Assembly: GCF_010501065.1 (NCBI RefSeq)
Contig: NZ_QVMM01000009.1
Span: 1 to 64,000, forward strand
From: Dysgonomonas sp. 216
GTDB lineage: Bacteria; Bacteroidota; Bacteroidia; Bacteroidales; Dysgonomonadaceae
Direction: 5' to 3'
DNA length: 64,000 nt
Positions 18,077 to 25,897 of this stretch are shown piece after piece. Position 1 is the first letter of the stretch; every line of letters starts with the position of its first letter. The notes beneath the pieces are model-generated. The model saw only the letters and a list, made by a program, of their open reading frames with translations, did no database searches and was not told the DNA's origin. The translations under genes were made by a program, and so were the position numbers.

Positions 18077-19003
18077 ATGACAGGAAAAGTAGAAGTTAGT
18101 AAGGTAATCGACCTGTGGAAAAATGACAAAAAGCAGTATGTGAAAAAATCAAGTTATTCAGCGTATATGCTTTTAATAGAAAACCACCTGTTACCAAGCT
18201 TTGGGAGTCGATTTAGCGTTCAAGAGTCCGACGTTCAAGAATTTGTGTTCAAAAAGTTGGAAGAGGGATTAAGTCAGAAAACTATCAAGGATATCTTGAT
18301 TGTCTTGAAAATGATATTGAAATTTGGGGTGAAGAATAAACTGCTTGAATATCAACAATTCGACATCCAATTTCCAACAGAAAGAGAAAAGTCTGAAATT
18401 GAGGTTCTAAGTAAAAACAATCAGAAAAAAATCATGAATTATGTTCAAGAACATTTTACATTCAAAAACTTAGGAATTTACATTTGCTTGAGTGCCGGTA
18501 TTCGAATCGGAGAGATTTGTGCTTTGACATGGGATGATATAGATACTGAAACCGGTATTATCAATATCAGAAAGACAATCCAACGGATTTATGTTATAGA
18601 AGATAATGATAGACGAACTGAACTTATCCTTGACTCTCCCAAAACAAAGAATTCTATCCGAGATATTCCGATGAGTAGAGATTTACTGAAAATGCTAAAG
18701 CCAATTAAGAAAGTGGTAAATAGTTCATTTTATCTATTAACCAATGATTTCAAGCCCACAGAACCCCGCACCTATAGAAACTACTACAAGAAACTGATGA
18801 AAGAGTTAGATATGCCAGAACTGAAATTTCATGGACTACGTCATAGCTTTGCCACGAGGTGCATTGAAAGTAAATGTGATTATAAAACGGTTAGTGTCAT
18901 TTTAGGGCATTCCAATATTAGTACTACTCTTAACTTATACGTCCATCCAAACATGGAGCAAAAGAAAAAATGTATAGATCAAATGTTTAAAGCATTAAGA
19001 TAA
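18077..19003 (+). CDS. Tyrosine recombinase of the hsdS shuffler
   Basis: A 308-residue phage-integrase-family recombinase. The catalytic set is visible: Arg in AGIRIGEICAL, His-x-x-Arg in HGLRHSFATR, His in LGHSNISTT and Tyr in LNLYVHPN. The N-terminal part fits a SAM-like core-binding domain. It lies just outside the outermost hsdS inverted repeat and reads away from it, which is the usual place for the enzyme that inverts type I specificity genes in Bacteroidales and some Firmicutes. It is distinct in sequence and domain layout from the island integrase at 25898-27109. The role in inversion is inferred from position; the start has a gaagaatATG context. Confidence 0.85.
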   Translation: MTGKVEVSKVIDLWKNDKKQYVKKSSYSAYMLLIENHLLPSFGSRFSVQESDVQEFVFKKLEEGLSQKTIKDILIVLKMILKFGVKNKLLEYQQFDIQFPTEREKSEIEVLSKNNQKKIMNYVQEHFTFKNLGIYICLSAGIRIGEICALTWDDIDTETGIINIRKTIQRIYVIEDNDRRTELILDSPKTKNSIRDIPMSRDLLKMLKPIKKVVNSSFYLLTNDFKPTEPRTYRNYYKKLMKELDMPELKFHGLRHSFATRCIESKCDYKTVSVILGHSNISTTLNLYVHPNMEQKKKCIDQMFKALR

Positions 19004-19008
19004 ACTGA

Positions 19009-19054
19009 CTGACCTCAAGACTAGAAGTATTTCTTCAAAACGGCTTGAGGTCAG
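19009..19054. terminator. Inverted repeat after the recombinase gene
   Basis: Perfect 11-bp arms (ctgacctcaag 19009-19019, cttgaggtcag 19044-19054) are separated by 24 bases, between converging genes. There is no T run, so it could be a weak terminator or a protein-binding site. Confidence 0.4.
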
Positions 19055-19092
19055 CAAACTAATACTTAAGCTAAAAGATAATCTTATTTCCC

Positions 19093-19776
19093 TTACTCCC
19101 TAATAAATTTCATGAAATCAAAATTGTCGGTTCCATTGCCTAGTATAGCTTGTCTATTATCTTCAATCCTATTCAAAATAGCCATTGCCCGTTCCTCAGC
19201 ACCATGAATCTGTTTGGTGAATTGGTTGTAAATATCAGTTCCCTCAATTTTTGGAATGATATAACCAATCTGTGTTTCCTCTTCTTTTGTAATCGGTTTA
19301 CCTTGAAGCGTTTTAACCACCAATTCAAATTCATCAATACTTGTTCCTGTACTGAATTGCGAGCGTTCCTTTTCCGTCAGAATAGGAATACTTTCTTCAT
19401 CTATAGTGTCCGGATCGATGTCGGAAAGTTCTTCTACTTCCAACGGGATAGACATAAACGGTTTGTTCTCTTCTATCATCTTAGATTGTTGCAACACTAG
19501 TTCTTTCAGTTCTGCTATTTCCTTTTTCAAAAGGTCATCCTGTTTTATTGGCTCTTCTTGTTTAGGTTCTCTTTCATCGGATAGTTTGAATTTTGACTTT
19601 CCGATAATATCCGGTATCTGGTTTGGCTTTGAGGATTGTTGATTTTCATCCGCATCTCTCTTTCTTGATTGATATTTCTTATCAAACCAGTCTTTGAAGA
19701 TATTCCAAAGATTCAGGCATGCCATAAAAAAGCAAGCTGTTGCGAGTAGTATTGCTTTTATCTTTTCCGTTTCCAT
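19093..19776 (-). CDS. Orphan conjugation protein, TraD/DUF4122-like of Bacteroides elements
   Basis: A 227-residue protein with one N-terminal membrane segment (AILLATACFFMACLNLW), a charged linker with coiled-coil character, a conserved-looking IIGKSKFKL motif, and a C-terminal region (SIDEFELVVKTLQ ... EGTDIYNQF ... FDFMKFI). This layout and these motifs resemble the accessory TraD-type (DUF4122) proteins encoded near the mobilisation genes of Bacteroides conjugative transposons. I recognise this by pattern only. No other transfer gene is present, so it is probably a relic of an ancestral conjugative element. It runs toward the recombinase and its upstream side is cut off by the IS21-family element, which may have replaced its original neighbours. 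Confidence 0.55.
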   Translation of the reverse strand: METEKIKAILLATACFFMACLNLWNIFKDWFDKKYQSRKRDADENQQSSKPNQIPDIIGKSKFKLSDEREPKQEEPIKQDDLLKKEIAELKELVLQQSKMIEENKPFMSIPLEVEELSDIDPDTIDEESIPILTEKERSQFSTGTSIDEFELVVKTLQGKPITKEEETQIGYIIPKIEGTDIYNQFTKQIHGAEERAMAILNRIEDNRQAILGNGTDNFDFMKFIRE

Positions 19777-19950
19777 ATTTATAGGTTGATTATTCGGATA
19801 ATTTCCTCAACTAGTAAATTGTATAAAATAATTGAAAAGTATACCACCAGTTAAGTAAAATCTAAGAGAGCATATAATAAAGCTCTGTATTTTACTAACA
19901 AATATTAACATTATAAATTCCTTTGTGTATTAACCAACACAGAGGGTAAA

Positions 19951-21561
19951 ATGATAACAATGGTGGAAAAACAAACAATTATACACATGTACCGTACGGT
20001 TGGGTACAGTAAACGGGCTATAGCCAGGGAGTTGGATATCAGCCGTAAGACCGTTCATAAAGTCATTTGTGAGTATGAAGCAGCTTTAAACTGTCCTGAT
20101 CCGGAAGCCTCTCTGGAATCGGTATTAACTACCCAATCACGTTATAACAGTTCGCGGCGCGGCCCTCGTGTTATTGTCGGTAGCCTGAAAGATTTAATAG
20201 ACGACTGTTTAGAGAAGAACGCCCGTAAACGTGCCATGGGCCTTAAGAAGCAGTGTATGCGAGGTAAAGACATCTACGAACTGTTAATAGACAAAGGCTT
20301 TCAGGTCAGCTATACAGGAGTTTGTAAATACATCGCCTCAGTTGCTGCCATCAAGAAAGAGGATAAATCCCAGGAAGCCTTTATCCGTGGTTATTATCCA
20401 CCGGGAGAGTCCTGTGAGTTTGACTGGGGTGAAGTCAAGCTTTACTTAAATGGCAAACTTCATCGTATCCAGATGGCCGTCTTTACCCTGAGCCATAGTA
20501 ACGGGCGTTATGCCTGGCTGTTCCATCATCAGGACCAGTTAGCCTTTATGGAGTCACACCGTAACTTTTTCCGCCAGATAAAAGGTGTTCCCTCGATTAT
20601 GGTCTATGACAATATGCGTGTGGCTATCAAAAAATTTGCAGGAGAAGAAAAGAAACCCACCGATACCCTGCTACGCATGAGTAACTTCTACCGCTACCAT
20701 TACCGCTTCTGTAATGCCCGTGCCGGTTGGGAAAAGGGGCATGTAGAGCGTTCTGTCGAATATGTCAGGCGTAAAGCTTTCAGTATCAATCTTCATTATA
20801 CCTCTCTGGCAGATGCCCAAAACCACTTACTGAACATATGTGAGAAGATCAACTCGCGCAGCGGCAGCCCTTCGACAATCAATAAAGTGGAGGAACTGGC
20901 CGCAGACCTGGCTGCATTAAGACCCTATACCAATGAGATGGGATGCTTCCAGATGGCTGAGTACAAGGTGGACAAGTGGTCCACCATCTGTATGAACTGT
21001 TCTCACTACTCGGTTCCCGATACACTGGTGGGCAAGATCGTTACTGTTAAGATGTACTCCGAGAAGATTGTTATCCTTTTTGGTAATGATAAAGTAGCCG
21101 TACACGAACGCATATACTCCCGCCAGAAAGGTTGGTCCATCAAACTGGAACATTACCTGAACACCTTGTTGCGTAAACCTGGAGCACTAAACACTTCCCT
21201 GGCATTAAAGCAGATGCCGCAGCCGATACAGGCCTTGTTCAACAAGCATTTTACGGACAAGGCTCGGGATTTTGTCTTCCTTTTACAGTATGCCAGAGAG
21301 AACAACTTTAGCGATAACGACATAATAGAAGCATACACTTCATTGAAGGCACGGGGCCTGAGAAGTATATCGGCAGACCAGATCAAGGCCATGATGTATA
21401 CCAATAACGAACCGCAAGGTATGCCAGATGAACCTATTTATCTGGATGAGAGTCACAAGAGCGGATCTGCCCTGATCGAAGACGGAGCCATGAGGATACT
21501 GATGGATCTCTCGCGCATAATGGATACAGAAAACAATATAAAAATTATCACTAATAATTAA
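19951..21561 (+). CDS. istA: IS21-family transposase IstA
   Basis: A 536-residue DDE transposase. The N-terminal helix-turn-helix is clear (VGYSKRAIARELDISRKTVH), followed by the rve catalytic core with Asp in CEFDWGEVKLY, Asp in IMVYDNMRVA and Glu in KGHVERSVEYVRRKAF. The C-terminal Mu-type beta-barrel and basic tail follow. Together with the IstB ATPase it carries out cut-and-paste or circle-mediated transposition. It reads in the same direction as istB, 9 bp upstream of it. The codon use is visibly more GC-rich than the surrounding island genes, a sign that the element arrived separately. No frameshift is visible, so it may be active. Confidence 0.95.
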   Translation: MITMVEKQTIIHMYRTVGYSKRAIARELDISRKTVHKVICEYEAALNCPDPEASLESVLTTQSRYNSSRRGPRVIVGSLKDLIDDCLEKNARKRAMGLKKQCMRGKDIYELLIDKGFQVSYTGVCKYIASVAAIKKEDKSQEAFIRGYYPPGESCEFDWGEVKLYLNGKLHRIQMAVFTLSHSNGRYAWLFHHQDQLAFMESHRNFFRQIKGVPSIMVYDNMRVAIKKFAGEEKKPTDTLLRMSNFYRYHYRFCNARAGWEKGHVERSVEYVRRKAFSINLHYTSLADAQNHLLNICEKINSRSGSPSTINKVEELAADLAALRPYTNEMGCFQMAEYKVDKWSTICMNCSHYSVPDTLVGKIVTVKMYSEKIVILFGNDKVAVHERIYSRQKGWSIKLEHYLNTLLRKPGALNTSLALKQMPQPIQALFNKHFTDKARDFVFLLQYARENNFSDNDIIEAYTSLKARGLRSISADQIKAMMYTNNEPQGMPDEPIYLDESHKSGSALIEDGAMRILMDLSRIMDTENNIKIITNN

Positions 21562-21570
21562 TAATCAGTT

Positions 21571-22377
21571 ATGAGACAAGAAGTATTTAATATAAACAAC
21601 AGTATGCAAATGGAAAATCTGAATGAAAAAGAAAAGGTATTTAATTATGCCAAAGAGCTTAAGCTACCAGTCCTGCGGGATGAACTCGACGACTTTATTA
21701 CCTTGGCAACCGATGAAAACTGGTCCTACCGGTCCTTCATATGCCAGCTGTTAACCAAGGAAATGGACATGCGTATCGAGGCACGCCGCAAACAACGTAT
21801 CAGGATAGCAGGCTTCCCTGAACTAAAGTACCTTCAGGAACTGGTAAGGGAAGAGTTGCCCAAGGATGCACAAACAGCACTCCCTGAGCTTGAAACGCTG
21901 GAATTTATCAAAGAAGGACGTAATATCGTATTTTGTGGTAATCCAGGAACAGGCAAGACGCATATGTCCATAGGCCTCGGTATTAAAGCTTGCCTGGAAG
22001 GCTATACAGTCTTCTTTACCTCTGTGCCACGCCTGCTTACACAAATCAGGGAATGCCGATCTCAAAAGAGCCTGAGACAGCTGGAAATGCGCTTCCAGAG
22101 GTATGACATGGTCATCTGTGACGAGTTTGGATATGTCTCTTGTGATAAGGAAGGAGGAGAACTGCTATTTAACCATCTGTCTCTCAGGGCAGGAAAGAAG
22201 TCTACAATCATTACTACAAATCTTGCTTTTGACAGGTGGGGAGAGATAGTAAAGGATAAGGTTCTCGTGGCGGCGATGGTAGACAGGCTCACGCATAAAG
22301 CATATCTGATTAACATGAATGGACAATCTTACAGAGTTAAAGAAACTAAAAAAATGTTACAACCTAATGAAGAATAA
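21571..22377 (+). CDS. istB: IS21-family helper ATPase IstB
   Basis: A 268-residue DnaC-like AAA+ ATPase. It has the IstB N-terminal region (YAKELKLPVLRDELDDFI), Walker A GNPGTGKTHMS, Walker B MVICDEFGY and the sensor-like IITTNLAFDRW. IstB marks target DNA and stimulates IstA. The first ATG used here is at 21571; internal ATGs at 21604 and 21613 are also possible starts and would remove the poorly conserved leader. It ends 83 bp before the right end of the element. Confidence 0.95.
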   Translation: MRQEVFNINNSMQMENLNEKEKVFNYAKELKLPVLRDELDDFITLATDENWSYRSFICQLLTKEMDMRIEARRKQRIRIAGFPELKYLQELVREELPKDAQTALPELETLEFIKEGRNIVFCGNPGTGKTHMSIGLGIKACLEGYTVFFTSVPRLLTQIRECRSQKSLRQLEMRFQRYDMVICDEFGYVSCDKEGGELLFNHLSLRAGKKSTIITTNLAFDRWGEIVKDKVLVAAMVDRLTHKAYLINMNGQSYRVKETKKMLQPNEE

Positions 22378-22530
22378 ATATCTTTAACCAATCTCAGCCG
22401 AGACACTTAGTGGTATACTTTTCAATTACTAAGTGGACTACTTTTCAATTATATTATACACTGCTTTGTATGAAATAAGGGATTTGTTGTATGAAATGAT
22501 TTGTTTTTGTTGGATTTGAAAATTGACTAA

Positions 22531-22566
22531 AAAAAGAAACCCCTCTATTAATAGAAGGGTTATAGA
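22531..22566 (-). terminator. Terminator of the GHKL-nuclease operon
   Basis: On the minus strand a 10-bp stem (arms 22538-22547 and 22552-22561 of the plus strand) runs into a T-rich stretch. It lies between the IS element and the end of the ATPase gene. Confidence 0.75.
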
Positions 22567-22638
22567 TAATGATTTTTTATTAGATAAAATGATGTATATA
22601 GAACTAATAATATCCTTATTATTCACCATAAATAAGTT

Positions 22639-24480
22639 TTATGAAATGAATTTGGATTTTATAAAATTCAAAAAAGTTTGATTTCTAGCATTCGCATCAC
22701 TAACAACAGCATCAATGTCCCACATAAATATTCCTATAGGTAGTGTTTTTTTAGGATTCAACGAAATTGCAACTTCTTTTTCTCTATAATACATTTTTCC
22801 TGTAGAATATAGCTCTGTATATTCTCCAGATAGAGCCAATTCTGTTGCGTCATCAAATTCGATAATGCCATAATACCAAATTCTTTGTATCTGGTTATTA
22901 TAATATTTCATTAAACTTCTAGCTCTTGTTTCTAATTGATTAATTGCTTTTAGATTTTCATATTGTCCCACACCTCTTTTCTTTAATTCTACAATAACAA
23001 TATCAAAAGGCTTATTTTCATTAGGACTATTAGAAAAAATAAATGCTAGATCAGGTCTATCTGAGTCTTTTTCAATTATTTCCTCAGCTGTTATATATGA
23101 TACTAACTCAGTCATCTCTCTATCACTAAGAGTAATTTCATATGTCATATATTTATCATCAAGCAACCATGCGTTATTCCTATATAAGTCATTGATTGTG
23201 TCTTCTTTTAAGAATCTACCATCTTTACCCATATCAGCAAATAACTTATGTAATTCTGCTTCACTATTATTTGAATTAGAATTTTTAAGTCTATTGATAG
23301 TCAGTTGCCTAAATAATATATATTCAGTTAATGCTCTTGCGGAAATATCTAATGACTTTTTAAATTGTTCATCATCAAGACTTTTTGCTTCTAGTAATTC
23401 TTTTTGAGCCTTAAAAAATTCATCTTGGGCATTTTTGAGAATATCGTTTCTTCTTAAATATCCTATATTCTCTTCCTTAAAATAACCAGATAAATGAGGA
23501 TATGTATTTACCAAATTATTCCTTATCTGTTGATTGTTTTTTTTGACAGCAGGAACCCTTTCCTCAATTAATGATGCAACCTTTTTTCTAAAAAGATGTT
23601 GGATAGCCTCTAATTCTTGAGTTGTGATAGTTAGGTTTTGCCTAGCTAGGTCAACCTTTCCTCTAAAAAAATCAGAGAATAAAAGAAATACCATTTTATA
23701 CCCAACGGGTGTATTTTCTTTATCTATTATATCTACATTAAACGTTCTGTTGTCAACAGAAATTGCGGAAATAAAAGAACTATTGTTTAGATCATCTGTT
23801 TTTTCTATAGAAAAATAAAGTTGAAATTTATCTATCAGATTTATAGAGGCATCTAATTCAACAAACTCTAGATTAGGGATTTCATTATTATTAAGAGACT
23901 CCTTGTATATTGTTTCATCTATTCTAGTTTCAATATTTATTATTATTTCTTGTTTTTCTTGTTTAAGTTTAAATAACCTAGGATAAAACTCTTCTAGAAT
24001 TCTATTCTTAAGATACTTGGGATTTACAAATTTATTCTTAGCTATTTTTTGAAGAGTGTATCCAGTCATAGTAAAAGTAGAGCCTGTTTCTAAACTTTCA
24101 CTATTTGTTATAATTGAATTTTCTTCTTTAAAACCCTCTGAAAATAAAAAATCTCTTTTCTTTCCCTCTGCATATATGCTTGACACATTGACAGTATCAA
24201 AATAACACAAATATACAAGCCTTCCTAACCCTTTATGAGAGCTTTCTTCTACATCAAAAAGTCTAGAAAATTTCCCATATCTATCATCTGTAAATCCAAG
24301 ACCATTATCTGAAATTTTTATTTCAAAAGTTTCTGGTTTATTGAATGCTTCAATTGAAATATTAATATTTATTTCACTAGCTTCGGCATCTAGCGAATTA
24401 GCTATAGCCTCAAAATAAACCATTTCTAAAGATGAATTTCCAAAGAACATTTTAACGGCTTGACCTAGTTTAACTTTCAT
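22639..24480 (-). CDS. GHKL/MORC-like ATPase fused to a PD-(D/E)XK nuclease-like domain
   Basis: A 613-residue two-part protein. The N-terminal half is a Bergerat-fold ATPase: N box EAIANSLDA (Glu24, Asn28), G1 box SDNGLGF (Asp58) and G2 box SHKGLGRLVYL (Gly84-Gly86). The middle is helical and Lys/Glu-rich. The C-terminal quarter has a nuclease-fold signature: Asp477 in RPDLAFIF, Glu498-x-Lys500 in VIVELKKRG, then a helix KAINQLETRARSLMKYY. Prokaryotic MORC-type ATPases linked to restriction-like nucleases are known from restriction loci. It is the last gene of a three-gene operon with a Shedu-like protein 102 bp upstream. An ATP-gated nuclease clamp acting against foreign DNA is the inference; the target is unknown. 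Confidence 0.75.
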   Translation of the reverse strand: MKVKLGQAVKMFFGNSSLEMVYFEAIANSLDAEASEININISIEAFNKPETFEIKISDNGLGFTDDRYGKFSRLFDVEESSHKGLGRLVYLCYFDTVNVSSIYAEGKKRDFLFSEGFKEENSIITNSESLETGSTFTMTGYTLQKIAKNKFVNPKYLKNRILEEFYPRLFKLKQEKQEIIINIETRIDETIYKESLNNNEIPNLEFVELDASINLIDKFQLYFSIEKTDDLNNSSFISAISVDNRTFNVDIIDKENTPVGYKMVFLLFSDFFRGKVDLARQNLTITTQELEAIQHLFRKKVASLIEERVPAVKKNNQQIRNNLVNTYPHLSGYFKEENIGYLRRNDILKNAQDEFFKAQKELLEAKSLDDEQFKKSLDISARALTEYILFRQLTINRLKNSNSNNSEAELHKLFADMGKDGRFLKEDTINDLYRNNAWLLDDKYMTYEITLSDREMTELVSYITAEEIIEKDSDRPDLAFIFSNSPNENKPFDIVIVELKKRGVGQYENLKAINQLETRARSLMKYYNNQIQRIWYYGIIEFDDATELALSGEYTELYSTGKMYYREKEVAISLNPKKTLPIGIFMWDIDAVVSDANARNQTFLNFIKSKFIS

Positions 24481-24582
24481 ATATCAAGTAATAAATAAAA
24501 AATTGGGACACTAAGATAGAGATTTGCAATGAACAAATACTATAAATATTTTTTATTCTTATTATTTAATATGCCTTATAGG

Positions 24583-25326
24583 CTAAATATTTTGTAAATA
24601 TTTATTTTTCAATTTAATAATTTCTTCTAAATTATTTTTATAAAAATGTGTTATCATAACTCTATTTTGACAGAACTTCTTCCAGTCAGAATCGGTAATA
24701 GCTTTGAATAATGGGCTTGTTAGAGACCTTTCGTATTCATCTCCATAATCAGAATCTAGACAAGGATAAATGTTATTCTCATTTTTATCTAATAAGTTGG
24801 TTAGATAATCAAATGATCTTATTTCTATATTAGCTTCTTGTGCTATTTGATTTCTTTTCTCCACATTTATAGCTAAATCATTTCTTCTTCCAATAATTAT
24901 AGTAAACTTCAAACAACTATCATTTAAGACTCTAGTATTATAAAAGGGTAAAAATTTTCGAAAATAAGATTTGTTTTCTATTAAGTATCTTTTCCAATCT
25001 CTAATTTGTTGTAGTGCATTATTAAAATCTTTTGCTGGAACACCTGCACTTGTGAATAATTGACTAGACGGCTTTTCTATTTCTATAAACTCATATTCTA
25101 TTCCATTGCTCCATCTGTCTTTTATATTAACGAAGTCTACTTCATACTCACTTCCAAGCTTGAGTTTAGATATAGTTAAATAACATGCAAAATCTGTAAA
25201 GAAAAAACCTGCATTATCTTTAATGTATTCATGATATTTTAACTCATTGTAATCATGGTTTAAAAGCTCAAGCCATTCATTTTTCACTTGATCTTTTCTT
25301 TTCTGAATGTTTAAAAAGTTACTCAT
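24583..25326 (-). CDS. Shedu-like (DUF4263) nuclease domain protein
   Basis: A 247-residue protein with the SduA/DUF4263 core and little else. Key features are Asp64 in YEVDFVNI, the strand FIEIEKPSSQLF (Glu82, Glu84, Lys85), then SAGVPAKDFNNALQQIRDWKRYL, the family's typical alpha helix. A later segment FTIIIGRRNDL and IRSFDYLTNLL complete the fold. The usual catalytic pattern is Glu-x-Lys; here it reads Glu-Ile-Glu-Lys, a variant found in part of the family as far as I recall. Shedu proteins are single-gene antiphage nucleases, normally with an added sensor domain. This copy is short and sits between a small protein and a GHKL ATPase with a nuclease domain, so sensing may be supplied by partners. 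Confidence 0.75.
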   Translation of the reverse strand: MSNFLNIQKRKDQVKNEWLELLNHDYNELKYHEYIKDNAGFFFTDFACYLTISKLKLGSEYEVDFVNIKDRWSNGIEYEFIEIEKPSSQLFTSAGVPAKDFNNALQQIRDWKRYLIENKSYFRKFLPFYNTRVLNDSCLKFTIIIGRRNDLAINVEKRNQIAQEANIEIRSFDYLTNLLDKNENNIYPCLDSDYGDEYERSLTSPLFKAITDSDWKKFCQNRVMITHFYKNNLEEIIKLKNKYLQNI

Positions 25327-25342
25327 AGGAGACAGTTAAGTG

Positions 25343-25771
25343 TCATAATATTTTATTTCTAAGCTCTTCTGATTTCTCGATAATTCTCTTAAGCTTTTCT
25401 CTTCTTGGTCTGTGTAAATTATACTTCTCTAAATCTGCATACTCTTTTTTGATTGAATTTAAGTGATTAGCTGCATTGTCCAAGGTAAAACTACCATCAT
25501 AGAACAATTCTTTTTGATCATTTGATTTTAGAGTAAAGTATAACAAAATAATGACAATATTATCAAGAGTTATACTTGTTCCAAGAGAATACATATGAAA
25601 CTTTTGAATTACTATTATGTTTATATAATCAAAATAGATTCTTTTTTGACCATATTTGCTTAAACGAAATTCTTTTTTCCCTTTTAATTGATCTCGTTTA
25701 TCTGTAGTCTCAATAAATCCGAATTTTAAGAGTATATCTTCTAATTCTTTATTTGCTGAATATTTTTTCAT
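25343..25771 (-). CDS. Small hypothetical protein opening the Shedu/GHKL operon
   Basis: A 142-residue protein that I do not recognise. The N-terminal half (ELEDILLKFGFIETTDK ... RLSKYGQKRIYFDYINIIVI) looks like an alpha/beta domain; the C-terminal half has a long charged helix (HLNSIKKEYADLEKYNLHR, KLKRIIEKSEELRNKI). No signal peptide, membrane segment or catalytic motif is obvious. It starts 18 bp after a TAnnTTTG box and ends 16 bp before the Shedu-like gene, so it is the first gene of the operon. A regulator or adaptor role is possible but is only position-based inference. Confidence 0.65.
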   Translation of the reverse strand: MKKYSANKELEDILLKFGFIETTDKRDQLKGKKEFRLSKYGQKRIYFDYINIIVIQKFHMYSLGTSITLDNIVIILLYFTLKSNDQKELFYDGSFTLDNAANHLNSIKKEYADLEKYNLHRPRREKLKRIIEKSEELRNKIL

Positions 25772-25788
25772 TGCAATTTCATTTTACT

Positions 25789-25796
25789 CAAAGATA
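25789..25796 (-). promoter_or_regulatory. -7 box (TAnnTTTG) for the Shedu/GHKL operon
   Basis: TATCTTTG on the minus strand, 17 bp before the start codon at 25771. The 5' leader would be short. No clear -33 TTTG is seen. Confidence 0.5.
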
Positions 25797-25897
25797 ACTG
25801 TTAATTCTTTTAAGCTAGAAAATAGAAGAGAATAAAATTTAGCGAAGTATGTAAAATATACTTTTCTCAAAAATATCCTCCTCCATATTCATCATCT

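Larger units (their letters stand above)
19820..22460 (+). mobile_element. IS21-family insertion sequence (istA-istB)
   Basis: A 2641-bp element. The left end (tgtataaaataattgaaaag...) and the reverse complement of the right end agree at 21 of 22 positions, and the ends start TG and finish CA as usual for the family. A second inner copy of the terminal motif lies at the right end (gtggtatacttttcaatt from about 22411), matching the left inner sequence; multiple terminal repeats are typical of IS21. I see no target-site duplication (aaat to the left, ctgc to the right), which suggests a deletion or rearrangement next to it after insertion. Confidence 0.8.

Noticed and set aside
19820..22460. 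A target-site duplication for the IS21 element
   Set aside because: Flanking bases on the two sides do not match at any plausible length of 4 to 8 bp.
22438..22629. Minus-strand frame of 63 codons at the right end of the IS element
   Set aside because: It spans the IS end and the terminator hairpin of the neighbouring operon and has no family pattern.
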